Positions 8,642 to 19,670 of a stretch of 64,000 nucleotides of DNA are shown here, in pieces (positions within the stretch are counted from its first letter, which is position 1; each line of letters begins with the position of its first letter). Below the pieces are notes generated by a model. The model was not told the origin of the DNA and ran no database searches. It saw nothing but the letters and a program-made list of their open reading frames with translations. The position numbers and the translations under genes were made by a program. The stretch is from Scilla litardierei. Its lineage: Eukaryota > Streptophyta > Magnoliopsida > Asparagales > Asparagaceae. The DNA is taken from assembly GCA_030789695.1 (NCBI GenBank), contig CM061142.1, positions 358,645,486 through 358,709,485 of the forward strand, read 5' to 3'.

Positions 8642-10863
8642 TTAAGCCCCTATTGTAGACTGGTCAACCTTAGCGACCTCGAAAACACCTCCTGTTGGGA
8701 CGACGTTGGAAGCCTCAGCATCCTCGCTGGGAATCATCTGTAGCTCCTCAAAAGTGACCCCTGAGCAGGGGAACTTACGCCCGATCTCAAGTCGACAGTG
8801 GAGGAACCGCTCCTCAAACGCTTGGGACAACCCTGGGATGACGAAGGTCTTGGCGTATTCCCTCATCACTTCATGTGCTATCTGGGCATGGTCTACCCTC
8901 TCCAGCTCCATGACCCAGGCCTAGAGGACGTTGATCTGGTCCTGAAGTGCCCTTCTTGTCTGCATCGCCTCGGTAAGTTCGGCCTTGAGCTTGGCATCCC
9001 GCCACTCCGGCGCACCCAACAACTCCTCGAGCTCCTTGAGGGTGGTCAACTCCTCCTCTTCGACCCCCTCAAGCATCCCTCTAGGGTGACCCTTTCATCA
9101 GCTTTGGATTTGTCGGTCAGTGCCACAGCCCTCGCGGTGTCGAACCTCTCGGCCTCGGCTGAAAGTTCAATGATACGAGTTTCCATCAACCTCACCCGAA
9201 CCTTGGCCTCCTGATCTGCTTCCTCAGCGGACTCATCTGTCGCCTTCTTTCGAGCGAGGCTCGCCTCTACATCGGCGAGCGACACAGCCTGTCATCGCAA
9301 TGACAGATCAACTGAGGACAACTGTACCAGGAGGAAAAACCAAGGGTCAATGGCGTCTGCTAAAGAATATATGCCAGGTCGCATGTAACCTTACCTGTTG
9401 ACCAGTGAGCACTACAAAGGTGGCCATTCTGTCACCCTTTAGTTCATCCAGTATAGACCAATCCTGAGGCAGTCAGGATTTCTCAGCTAGCCAGGCAGCA
9501 ACACCGTAGTCAGTGAAGATCGACTCCTTCCATCCCACTGGAAAGCGAGGGCAGAGCTGTTCATTCTTCAGCGGTGGAAGGTCGATCTCGGTTGACCTAA
9601 AGACGCCCAAGGATCGCATGTAATCTGCTAGAAGCAAACCTAGGCAGACTAGAGAGAATCCACCACAAGGCCACTTTTCCTTTGTAGTGCTGAGAGTGTG
9701 AGGGAGACGAGGGGGCCTCAGAGGCTGCGACAACCTCAGCGGGAACATTGCCCGTGGTAAGGACCCTCACCTTCTTCTTATCCACTCGCCCTTGATCCAT
9801 TGACGAGCGCTTCCTTGCCCTACTCTTACCACCGCCAGTCGAGCCTCTCTCGACCTAAGATGACCCACCTCGCTGTTTTGGGGGAACAGCCAAGACGTGA
9901 GCACCTCTCATTTGGCTGGGCTCAGGAAAAGAAATCGGCACGACGCACGGAGAAGAACATCGGATGGCCTCACCTGACAAGACCAAGATGACGAGATGAC
10001 CAAGGGTTAAGGGAAAATTCGAACCCCAGAGAAGGAAACTTATCGGTAAGCCACACTGTCCTCATCAGGATATGATCCGAGAAGAGGACCTTGATGTGCC
10101 ACTTGCTGGCAGGGACCGCTGACAACTTGTCGATCTCCCCGAGCTCAGCATCCGTAAGGATACCCCTCCAGAGTTATCGATGGAGGATTGCCCCAGCCAA
10201 CTGGGAAATCTACCTCCTCGGGGAGGGTCACGAACATATAGTCTTCTTTCCCGTGCTTCACAGGGGACGACAGCCCCGATACCAAGTTTCCACCCTTCCG
10301 AGCGGTAATGTAAAGCCAGGTGCCCGACTTGTGATGATACAGACGGTGAAAGTGGCAGAAGAGGGGCAGGGTCAGCTCGACTCCGTGGAGCAAATGTAGC
10401 ACGAGGAACCCCATCGGGACCCAATGGCATTGGGGCTAAACTGACAGAGGGCGAGCCTGAATGCAGACAGAAATACGGCCATAAAGGGATGAAGAGGGAA
10501 CCACAACCCAAACGAGAAGCTCTTCACGTACACCTCGACCTTATGATGGCCGGGGAAACATATCCTCTCACTCATTGAGGGGGCCCTGGCACGATGATGG
10601 GGACTGAGGAACAAGGAACGAAGCTCTCCCACAGAGGTAGCGCAGGGCACCGACGGCTGCCCCATCACCTCTGGTGGCACGCCAGAAGGATCACCCCCAG
10701 CCACTCTGATCTCGATGCCTCTGCCAAGAAGCACAGCACCCACGACAGTTGAAGCCACTAGCGCCACATCTACACGGACGAGCTTGGATACCGCTTGGAT
10801 CCCTGGGAGTAGAGGATGAAGACGAAGAACACATGGGGAAGGACCACTACAGAACAACGTCAA
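8642..10863 (-). pseudogene. Antisense ORF of Tat-type element (putative gypsy-type transposon domain)
   Basis: The minus strand carries frame-shifted pieces of one protein. The N-terminal part (about 10600-10145) contains SFGLWFPLHPFMAVFLSAF, LALCQFSPNAIGS and, in another frame, KSGTWLYITARKGGNLVSGL and YMFVTLPEEVDFPVGWG, matching the plant 'putative gypsy type transposon' domain. A middle piece lies near 9748-9473. The C-terminal part has a heptad-rich region (9285-9046: EADQEAKVRVRLMETRIIEL) and a tail ending at 8642. Tat-lineage elements are known to carry such an ORF opposite to gag-pol, between pol and the 3' LTR. Several frameshifts make it non-functional here. Confidence 0.7.
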
Positions 10864-11530
10864 GCGTAAAACGACGGAAGGGAAAGGGATGCTTAAAGGG
10901 CAGAACCTTCACCCGAAGGGTAACAGCTTCCCCTTATACCACCCTCTTCGGATCCCCTCTGCCATCTCCAACCACTAATTCCTGCGTACATGTCAACATC
11001 CCATAGAGAGCGACTCTCCAAATCCCGCACCCAAGGGGCGGGAAGATCCTCGATACACTACACCATGATGGCACTCATTTAATGCACCGTCTTGACTGTA
11101 GCACCCATCAAATCCACCCGTATCACATCCCTCAGACCGAACCGCCACAAGCCGAACGGCCCGAGCGATGGGGGTATTTAATACAACCCCCCGAGTGGGC
11201 TGGAGGAAGGCGAACCAACCACTAGGCCCAGGACTACACTGGGCCTTGGCCCAAAGGGGGCCTAGTAGCAGGTCGGAGTGTAGCGGCCCAAGACAGCCAT
11301 ACGACAGGCAGTTGACCCCGCTGGAAGGGAGAAACCGCTCCTCAGATCGTGCCCGCCTTGATTAGCATTGAAGCTACCATTACATTCGCCTTCATCGCCA
11401 TTCAAGGTACCATCAATGCGGGCGGGCACGAGGTGAGGAATGATAAATGCCATGAAGGCATTGACATGCGGAACTCCGATAAGAGACCTGATGAATAGAA
11501 CACAAAGGGGCTGAATTCTGGATACTTGAC
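10864..11530 (+). other. Upstream region of the antisense ORF, possibly Tat LTR remnant
   Basis: No gene is seen. The sequence is GC-rich, with an inverted pair of CGGGCGGGCACGAGG-like and CCTCAGATCGTGCCCGCC-like sequence near 11340-11430. It would hold the promoter of the antisense ORF or the start of the Tat 3' LTR. No LTR boundary could be fixed, because the TGTAACGG repeat begins at 11531. Confidence 0.35.
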
Positions 11531-14198
11531 TGTAACGGCCCGTACTTTTAGGCGTGTTTAAGTTCGTGCGTCCCCGGATTTTATTTCAGTCAACCGAGTG
11601 ATTTTCATCCGTATGTTCTTTCTACTATGCGTGGAACACGAGCGCGTCTCTGTTTTTAAATTTTTACCATGTCATGATTAATTAACTTATAACCTTACCT
11701 AATTACTCCTAATTAAATTAAAATATCAATTAACCCTAACCCTACAAATTGAATCCCATCGAAATATATCGATGAGATCCAACATTTGTCTTCACTCCGA
11801 CCCCCACATCCAGCTTCCCTCATCAAGCTGCCCCTTCACTGTTCTTAAAACAACAACGACAGCAGGCAATATCAGGATTTCCATCTTCCTGCATATTTCC
11901 ATCTCCCTGCAATTTCTCCTCCCCTCTCTTCGATCAACAATTTCAATTCGAAACAAACCCAAATCGATTTCAGCCAAAATAAAACCCAACCCAAAATCAA
12001 TCAAAACCCAAATTCTTTCAACCCCAAAAAAATCAAATTTAGCCAAAATCCAAACCAAAATCCAATTCAAAACAGTAATTGGATCTGAGATTAAGAAGTG
12101 GGGAAGATCAAAGTTCAGAAATTGAATCTCAATTGAGATCCAAGGCATCAATTTCACCCCCTCCCCCTTTCCCGCACTCCTCCCCCTCCTCTCGCAGCAC
12201 CGCCCGCCAGCTCACCCTGCCGCCGCCCTTCTCAACCGCGCCGCCCGCCAGCTCCCCCAGCGTCGCCCGCCAGCTGCCCCTCCTCGGCTGTCGCCCGCCT
12301 GCAGAGCTCCTCACGTGTGCACCTGCACAGCTGCCCCACACCCCCATCCCTCCTCCTAGCCATGTCACCTGCCGATCGGCTGCACCACCTGCCACCAGTT
12401 CGTCGCCCTGACCCCGGCCGCCTGCAACCCGCCGCCCCTTTGAATCACATCATGCATCAAATAAAAAAAAGAGAAAAGAAGAAGACAGGAAAGAAGAAGA
12501 AGAGTCAGAAGAGGGGTAAGTTAAAATTTTAATATATAATTAAAGTTCTAAGAATAAATTAAGTTATAATAGTTTATATTATATGTTAGTTAAAGTTAAT
12601 AGTTAATATTAGTTCTTATATAAGTTATAGTTAAAAGTTAATAGTTAATATTAGTTCTTATTTAAGTTATAGTTATAATATTAGATTATTTTTAAGTTAA
12701 TTTATGATATTATACTATATTATTAGTTTAAGTTAAAACATATTGTTTTAAAGTATTATGTATAAAGTTAGTTTTTATTTTATATAAATCATATTAGTTT
12801 AAGTTATTAAAATATATTTAAGATTTATTAATTATAAATTACTTTCAGTAAATGTTAGTTAGCTAATGTTAGTTATTAATATATCAAAAACTATTATAAG
12901 TTATAACATATGTGTTATATAAGATTAGCTTTAGTATTGTTTTAATTGGTTTTAGCCTGATATTAAAAATCTAATGACAGATACATCCGTGACTTTCCTA
13001 CAAACTCAACGACACCAAAATCACTATAACAGGCAAGTGTGCATTTCCTCCATATTTTAGATACAGTTTCAATTAATGTGACACCAACTTCATGTGTCTA
13101 CTTGTTGTGTATTGCAAGATAAAAACTCGTGTGTGTGCGTGTGGACATTTTAGTAAGTAACTGATCCTGCTTTGTAAATTGCAAACATTCTTGGACATGT
13201 ATGGATATTTTGAACTGTTTGATGCTCATAGAATATTGCACGCCGTTGGCTCATAGATATTGCATGTCGTTGGCTCATAGTTATTGCATGCCAGATTTGG
13301 CTATTCGTGTGGGCCGGATTGGCTAGTCTGGCTCGTGTTCCAGTATTACAAATTTTGATGGCCGGTTTGGTTGATTCTAGCTCGTGGCCCAGAAAGTACA
13401 CGTTGGTTGGGTTGGGTTCGCGGGCACTATTCGGAAGTAAACGGGTCACTTTCAGGGGCACTTGAAGGTAGATTCACTTGCTTGCCACCTAACGACGTGA
13501 ACCTTAGACACACACTTAAACACAGTATTGAACAGATATCGAACATGTTAACTTATAGAACTGTTGTTGTTTCTTTTAAATAGGCTGACATGTTTTAACT
13601 GTTAAATAGAATTGCCGTGTTTTCACTTTTACCAGAACTACCATATTTTAGTTTATAGTTGAACTACCATGCTAGTGTAAATCATTGACATTTCATTTGT
13701 CATTATAAATGTTCTAACTGTCATGAAAACGATTTTGAAAACCTTGCCAATGACCATTGCTGACATACATTTTTATGTTATTTGAAATGTATGTCAGGTC
13801 ACGAGACAGAGTACTTTGAGGACGAGCTGCCTGATCATTCTGATCCATTAGACCAGGATACTGCTGATCCTGAAGTCCTTCCTACCGTGGACTAGTTGCT
13901 GAGTTTCACCACTGATGTTTATTTCATTTCGTTCACTACTGTTAGTAGGGTCTGTACCCTTTTATCTTTGTAAAACTTTGTCGTTGTAGGCCATGCTTGG
14001 GGCCCTTATTATTATTGTGTACTCTATCTGGATGTTGGCTTTTAAATTCATAGTATCTCTGTTGCTCTGAATTGCATGCAAGTTCCTGCGAAAGGTGTTA
14101 TTCACAGACGCTTATTGGGTTCGAGCTTCACCGCTCCAGCCCATGCGAACCCGCTCGCGTCCTCGCTCCTGAGCATAATGGGAAGCGGGGCATGTATA
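11531..14198 (+). mobile_element. TGTAAC-type repeat, copy A (probable large solo LTR)
   Basis: It starts TGTAACGGCCCGTACTTTTA and ends near GGGAAGCGGGGCATGTATA. The inside-out copy at 48731-52636 has matching ends. Internal order matches that copy: a C-rich leader (12140-12440), an A/G-rich tract, a splice donor (GGGTAAGT at 12515), an AT-rich intron-like part, a TGGCTCGTG block near 13340 and an acidic mini-exon at 13798. TG/CA-like ends and a promoter-leader-intron layout suggest a large LTR; no target duplication was found. Confidence 0.55.
13798..13895 (+). CDS. Acidic mini-exon in TGTAAC repeat, copy A
   Basis: After the acceptor ATGTCAG the frame reads HETEYFEDELPDHSDPLDQD, continues acidic for eleven more residues and stops at TAG 13893-13895. 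Copies B and C have an acceptor at the same place, the same phase (two bases then whole codons), an acidic peptide of similar size and a stop. Coding status is uncertain and no known family is recognised. Confidence 0.35.
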
Positions 14199-14340
14199 CC
14201 GAATCCCCACAGACTTTCTTCCAACCCATATTACTCCTCCACAGCTCGGCTGAGAACTCGAGCTTGGTCTCTCCATGAACCAAGTTTGATTCCACCGAGC
14301 ATTTATCAGACCAGATTTGACTTAATCATCGGAGGAGATT

Positions 14341-14870
14341 TGGTCGGACCCAAGGTCCGACCCCCCTAATGAGTTCTTCGTTCGTCGCAACCGCTGCTCA
14401 GCCGTCCAGTGCCTGACCAATGTTTTCGCCCCCGTTCCCTCGGTCTGACCGAGGACAAACCCCCGCACAGCTGCTCCGCTCTGCACCCAACAGCCGCCCG
14501 CTTCGTTGCAACGCATCGCACCCCGCCTGACCGAGGGATTCCATCGGTCTGACCGATAGAACGACCCGCACCCTGCTCCGCACAGCCGCCCGCTTCGTTG
14601 TAACTTGCAACGTTGCAACCCCTCTCCGCATCGCCCGCTACGACCGACGCCCCCTCTCGGTCTGACCGACCCGTTCCCCCGCTTTGCCCGCATCGCCGCT
14701 CCGTTGCAGCCCGCATCGCTGCAGCGCCCGCTCCCTAAGCGCCCGACCGAAGAGATCCCCCGCACCGACTGAGATCCCCCGCTCCGCATCGCACCCTACA
14801 TCGCTGCACAGCCCGTGCGGTGTGTCTGACCAAGAGACCCCCTCGCACAGGCCCGTGTCTGACCGAGCGA
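14341..14870 (+). promoter_or_regulatory. Cluster of TCGGTCTGACCGA-type palindromes
   Basis: CTCGGTCTGACCGAG at 14439, ATCGGTCTGACCGAT at 14543 and TCTCGGTCTGACCGAC near 14655, with half sites near 14527, 14824 and 14858 and a GGTCGGACC/GGTCCGACC pair at 14343-14363. One half/full pair is 22 bp apart. This is a third palindrome word clustered in an LTR-like leader in this window. Confidence 0.4.
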
Positions 14871-16109
14871 CGTTCGTCGTAACGTCGCAACTCTCGCATC
14901 GCTTGCCACCGTGGGCCCCCCAAGTTCTCCAGAGGTGTTGTGGGTCCCCCATTGGCCCCTAGAACTACTGTGGGTCCCACCCAAGTGATCCTTATTCACC
15001 GTTGGACTATTTTGACGTTACGATACGTCGTAGCCCGTCGTCGCACGTTCTAGCTTAGGAATCTTGGTTCATTGATCTGGTTGCTGCCCAGACTTGGCGA
15101 GCGAGGAATCTATTTTGGAATCTGGACTAGGAGCGCGTTCTTTCATTCCAACCCCTGGCGTCGCTACCCGACGCCAGCGTAGCTTTCGCATCGTGTTGAG
15201 GTAACGCTTTACACCCCTAGGACCCCAACCCAGCCTGTTAATCAAGATTAAAAATCGATGTTTTAAATTGTTTTAAATTCACTAATCAAGATTAATAAAA
15301 TGGGACTATAGGCCGGTGGACTTGTGCACGTAGGTTATTTGTGACTTTGGACTCGTTGGACAATGTTTTTCTGACATCAGACTTGCAGGCAAGTGAAACT
15401 TGCCAACCTTTGCTTTAGGCCATGTTTTAGGCCACTTCCTTATTTTTAGCGTAAAAGAGACTAGACAGTGAAATGATAGCTGTCTAGACGAAACTTTAAG
15501 ATCTAGCTTGAAAACGAAGCTTGATCTGTCACCCTGCCATGTCATTCATGCATTGTTATCTTCCATGTTTAAATTCATTATCTGTATGCACTTAAACTGT
15601 TATCTGCCATGCATTGCATCTTACATGTCATCCAAATTGAATGTTGCATTCGTAGCACACGCTACAATACTTGTACTTCCTTGTTCAGGCTAGGTGCACC
15701 CATATGCCATCATGAAAAACACTTTCTGGCTCGTGATCCAGAAGCGGGCCTCATGTGGTGGTCAAAAGCCAATGCCCGATACACGTGGAGGGTAGGGATA
15801 AGCGATCACTTGAGCTTAGGAGTTGGCTCGATCAACCACTCTAGCCAAAAGGCGTAATCTCTGTGCATGATGTGCTTACTAGACTTGTCCTTGTACTTGT
15901 GTTTGTTCTTACAAAACTTGACATCCATAACATTATTTAGATGCCATGCTCGTACTTTACTTTACTTGTTGCACTCATGCTATACTTCCATGTCATTGCA
16001 TCATGCTAGAACTGCTAGGTTGCTTTACTCTCACGTTCAGTTTCCTTGCATAAGTCTCTTGTAGACTTGCTGACATGTGCCCCTTGCTCTTTTGGGTGTC
16101 ACATGTTAG

Positions 16110-16213
16110 ACCCTGAGCCAGAGACCGTTGCTGAGTACGTGGTAATTGCTGACGCTGAGCCTGAGTCCATGTCTGCCCAGGAGGAGTTTGCGGACACCTG
16201 TGACCATTCTTAG
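16110..16213 (+). CDS. Acidic mini-exon in TGTAAC repeat, copy B
   Basis: After the acceptor CATGTTAG the frame begins with two bases and then PEPETVAEYVVIADAEPESM, ending at TAG 16211-16213. It is homologous in position and phase to the mini-exons of copies A and C, and all are rich in Asp/Glu/Pro. Coding status is uncertain. Confidence 0.3.
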
Positions 16214-16554
16214 TGGCCTTGCTGAGCTCCCTTTTGTTTTAGGATTTCTGTTAGTTGTCGGTGTGTGGCACCTTTACTTTGTACATTGTACTTTTGTTGG
16301 CCATGTTTGGGCCTTTAGACTTCTTTTCTTTTAGCCTGGTGGCTTTTTCTGTGATGTTGAAACTTATTTTATGGATATTCTGAGACTGCTTTTTGTCTCA
16401 TTTTCTTTATTATTATCTTTGTTTCGTATCGCAATTGCAAGGACCTGCCATTTAATGTTTAGTGACGCTTATCGGACTTGCAGCTTTGCAGCCTCAAGTC
16501 TGAGCGGACCTTCTCGCATATCGCCTCCACATTTTTGGGAAGCGGGACGTGACA

Positions 16555-16651
16555 AAACTTTTGTGGGGAGAACTCTCTCCCCCCTCTCTCCCATGCCTCC
16601 CTGCATCCCTGACCCCCTGACCCCAAAAAACTGTCGCTAGAGTGGTATCCA
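16555..16651 (+). other. Junction between TGTAAC repeat and captured gene fragment
   Basis: This short C/T-rich stretch (CTCTCTCCCCCCTCTCTCCC) has no gene. If the downstream gene fragments form a Helitron, its 5' end may lie here or within the repeat. A TC dinucleotide followed by a pyrimidine-rich run is present but not diagnostic. Confidence 0.25.
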
Positions 16652-16758
16652 ATGCTCAAGAATCTCACAGAGAAGAAGCTGAGCTTTCGAAAGAGCGTGG
16701 TTTCGTTGGCAGCAGAGCTTAAAGATGTGCAAAATCGCTTGGGATCGCATGAAGATTC
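16652..16758 (+). pseudogene. Coiled-coil gene fragment, part 1 (split by LTR element)
   Basis: From ATG 16652 the frame reads MLKNLTEKKLSFRKSVVSLA followed by AELKDVQNRLGSHEDS, a highly charged helical segment with heptad character. It is cut at GATTC by the insertion of the LTR element and resumes at 26197. It resembles a conserved plant coiled-coil protein, but I cannot name the family with confidence. A second exon-like piece lies at 26304-26411. Confidence 0.5.
16754..16758 (+). repeat. Target site duplication GATTC, left
   Basis: GATTC directly precedes TGTAGGAATA and is repeated exactly after the right LTR at 26192-26196. It is a perfect 5-bp duplication, as expected for an LTR retrotransposon. 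Confidence 0.95.
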
Positions 16759-18070
16759 TGTAGGAATATGGTGCCCTCGAGGCCATTTATTCCTGTGTGA
16801 ATAGCACAAACATCTTGTTCGAAATAACAGTAAGCTGTTTGGTAATAATTTATCTAAGCTATATTGTAATGTAGTCAACATTAGATATAAACTTAGGTAA
16901 AGTCCTGAGACTTTATGCAAGGTCAAACGGGTATCGAGATGAGTATCTCGATCATGGAGAAACGTTTGACCGTCTGTAGCATAAGTCTAAAATGGTTCGT
17001 GGTCGTAGATGTTCCGAGACAAGGATATCGAAACATCGGATAGACCATTGTGTCTTAGTCTTCACCGTTTAGCGGTGGCGATGATCTCATGATCACTTGA
17101 CTTGGCGAAGTCGAAGACGAGACACAGGTGCTCATTAGAATGAGTTCACTGAACGATCCACTAGAGTTATCACATGGTTATATTGACCAATCTGTCAGTG
17201 ATAACTCTGAGTGATGATTGGATAGTTGGTCTTTTGACTTGAGGTCATTTTGACGGACCTGTGCGTGAACGGTGCCACTTAGATCAATTGACCTAGCTTC
17301 GAGGCAAGGCCTGTCGAAAGGTCTTTTGATTGGGTGTCACTTGAAACGTACGAGGCGAGTAATGACCAAGAGAGGATTCGTCTCTCCCGGTCAATGGGAG
17401 TTAGTGTCGTAGAGTTAGTTCGGTCTTTAGTAAAAACTCTGCGCAGAGTATGTTGGAAGAAGTCCAACATTAGTTGACTAAAGATCGATAGAAACTAACC
17501 GGAGTCAAGTTATTGGGGTTGACAGTTTGACCGTACCCCAGACTTGATCCGAACGACATATTTAAGACGAAGAGACTATAACTACGGAATTCATCACGGA
17601 AACAGTCAGGTGGTCCCGACAATACTCATGTCAATGAGTCAACCACATAATGATGATTCCTGAAGCAGGGACGGCAACCACTGCTCGTGGTCACTGCCGT
17701 ATAGGGCTTCGAGCCCAACCTGTTGTAAGGGTCAGGCTGTAGGGTCTCACACAGAGTGCTAACGCTTCGTCTAGTAATAGGTAGAAATTAGTTAGGGAGA
17801 ATAATTGCATTTTTGATGCAAGGGATGAAATAATTGCATTTGATGCAATATGATAATTTAAACTTAGATAGGGACTATTTTGCATTTGATGCAAAAGCGA
17901 TTAAATATGTATTAAATTGTTTAATACAATATTTAATAAAATAAACGCAAGGAAAAGTTCACAGGTAAGACGGGAATATCCCGGTCTAGACCTAGGTTCG
18001 AACGGCATCCAAATCGGACACCAAATGCTCAAGTTAGAGCCCAAAAGCCCAAAGAATCAGACCAGGACAA

Positions 18071-18416
18071 GCCCAGGCAGAACAGGCTGCCTGGGCTAAC
18101 CCAGGCGCTGCCTGGGCTAAGCCCAGGCTCGGCCTGGGCTAGCCAGGCACAAGCCTGGGCTTAGCCCAGGCTCGGCCTGGGCAAGCCCAGGCCGCCTGGG
18201 CTCTGGCTCGGCCTGGGCTAGCCAGGCACAAGCCTGGGCTTAGCCCAGGCTCGGCCTGGGCTAGCCAGGCACAAGCCTGGGCTTAGCCCAGGCTCGGCCT
18301 GGGCAAGCCCAGGCCGCCTGGGCTCTGCCCAGGCGCCTGGGCTAAGCCCAGGCGCGGGCCTGGGCGCGCCCAGACGCCTGGGCGAGCCCAGGCTCGGCCT
18401 GGGCTCTGCCCAGGCC
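18071..18416 (+). repeat. GCCCAGGC/GCCTGGGC palindromic array, 346 bp
   Basis: Dense alternating GCCCAGGC and GCCTGGGC words separated by TAA, TAG, TCG or AA give many nested palindromes. A unit with CTCGGCCTGGGCTAGCCAGG is present about three times. The matching array in the 3' LTR is 246 bp. Confidence 0.9.
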
Positions 18417-18774
18417 ATTTTGCGCGCGCGATTGATGCAGCGGGGCCCACTGGTGGGCCCCAAGCCTAGGGTTTCGAACCCTAGTCACAGATTTGCATGA
18501 CGGCTGATTTCTTTGGCGAAAATCTGATTTTTGTCAATCTTTGGACGATCAATTGGAGGGTTAAACGAACTCCGATTGACGAACGGTTTTTTCCTATGCG
18601 TTCACCGTTGAACGCTTGTCGTATTGATAAGTTGTATCGATCTTGAAGCTCAACTGTGAGTGAGTTAAAATTCACGGAAGTTTGCACTTTTTGAAGTGTA
18701 AACCAACTTGATTTTAACTAACCCAAAAATTTAGTCCCACATCGGATTTTGAGAAAAGGGGAGAGTCCGCCGCC

Positions 18775-18784
18775 TATATAAATA
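18775..18784 (+). promoter_or_regulatory. TATA box of 5' LTR inside an inverted repeat
   Basis: TATATAAATA sits between TTTTGAGAAAAGGGGAGA on the left and TCTCCCCCCTTTCTCAAAA on the right, so the promoter core lies in the loop of a potential hairpin. AGTCCCACATCGG just upstream is a motif common around plant LTR promoters. Confidence 0.65.
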
Positions 18785-19428
18785 GGGGTCTCCCCCCTTT
18801 CTCAAAAGTCATCCCAAGCTCTAGATCTGAGCGGCTCTCGTAAATGTTGGAGCACGCTCGGATCTAAGCTTAAATAAATATTTCTCTATCTCCCTAAATT
18901 TCTGCCTTACTCCTGCGGGCTCTAGCAAAGCTACAAAGGAGTTCGGATTCTGAATCTGAAATCTTGGCGGAGGTTTCACTCGCGTGAAACTTTCTTCGGC
19001 GCGTGGTTGGCTCGGCGGCACGGGGATTGATCGCCTCGGGATGCGGAGCGGTTCGAGGAGCGGTTCGGGGAGCGGTTCAAGGAGCGGCTCGGCGTGGGAC
19101 GGGAGCAGCTCGGAAGACGGCGCGGAACATCTCGCCTGCTCCAGGGCTGAGATTCCGGGTATGTGGTTAGAGTATTATTAGCATTAGTTTAGTTTAATCG
19201 CAGTAGGCTAGATCCTTCTTGGGATGGTCAGACCCATCCCAAGTCGGCATAGATCTTGGCATAGGGTCTTGGACCTTAGGGCTAAATGAAAAATGTTTTT
19301 TAAACTGCATGTTAATTAGTTAACATATGTTTTTCTTCCGCTGCTATGATTTTTCTGTCTATGTTCCGTCCGACTTAGGACGGGACTAGAGTTTTTGTGC
19401 CCTAAGGGAACCCCCAATTCCCCAACAG

Positions 19429-19440
19429 TGGTATCAGAGC
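19429..19440 (+). other. Primer binding site (initiator Met tRNA)
   Basis: TGGTATCAGAGC lies two bases after the LTR and is the usual complement of the plant initiator tRNA-Met 3' end. A second identical 12-mer occurs 230 bp downstream at 19659-19670. Confidence 0.85.
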
Positions 19441-19658
19441 TTGTTGAGCTTGAGTACGGGTTCTCGGGTTATGAGCTGACCCGAAGTAATCGCTCTTACT
19501 GTACCAAGTCCCGATAAGATGGGGATCTTATAATGGGTTGGGCATTGTCGAGAGGCATGCCGTAAAACAAGTTTCTGAGGTATCTTGTGACGGGTCTAGG
19601 GTGCCATGGATGATGGGCCTTAACAGCGTCGCAATGATATCAGAGTGATACCCTACAG

Positions 19659-19670
19659 TGGTATCAGAGC
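19659..19670 (+). repeat. Second primer-binding-site-like 12-mer
   Basis: TGGTATCAGAGC recurs in the context CTACAGTGGTATCAGAGCCT, and a diverged copy (ATGATATCAGAG) lies just before it. It lacks an LTR edge, so it is either a local duplication or an alternative priming site. Confidence 0.6.

Larger units (their letters stand above)
14199..16554 (+). mobile_element. TGTAAC-type repeat, copy B (5' end unresolved)
   Basis: The 3' end GGGAAGCGGGACGTGACA and the preceding blocks (TTTCTGGCTCGTGATCCAG near 15720, GTTAG acceptor and acidic exon at 16110, GGCCATGTTTGGGCC near 16300) match copies A and C. The leader differs and contains TCGGTCTGACCGA palindromes (14439-14870) with a donor GAGGTAACG near 15199. 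Its start could be close to the TGTATACC at 14193, directly abutting copy A, but the terminal sequence there does not match. Confidence 0.45.
16759..19427 (+). mobile_element. 5' LTR of the LARD-like element
   Basis: Runs TGTAGGAATATGG to CCCCAACA. Compared with the 3' LTR it carries an extra 100 bp inside the GCCTGGGC-rich array and a few substitutions, such as a (CGGCATCC) versus g (CGGCGTCC) in otherwise identical context. Confidence 0.95.

Noticed and set aside
12079..12411. 110-codon Ser/Pro-rich frame in copy A
   Set aside because: The leader of the repeat is C-rich and the corresponding frame is not kept in copies B and C.
11526..14203. Target site duplication for copy A
   Set aside because: TTGAC on the left has no match after the right end.
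14322..14999. Several Arg/Gly-rich minus-strand frames up to 155 codons
   Set aside because: They are composition-driven shadows of the palindrome-rich leader, with no recognisable domain.
11531..16554. Reading copies A and B as one 5-kb terminal-inverted-repeat transposon
   Set aside because: Copy A already has a matching 3' end near 14198, and both halves carry the same internal blocks, so they are two copies.
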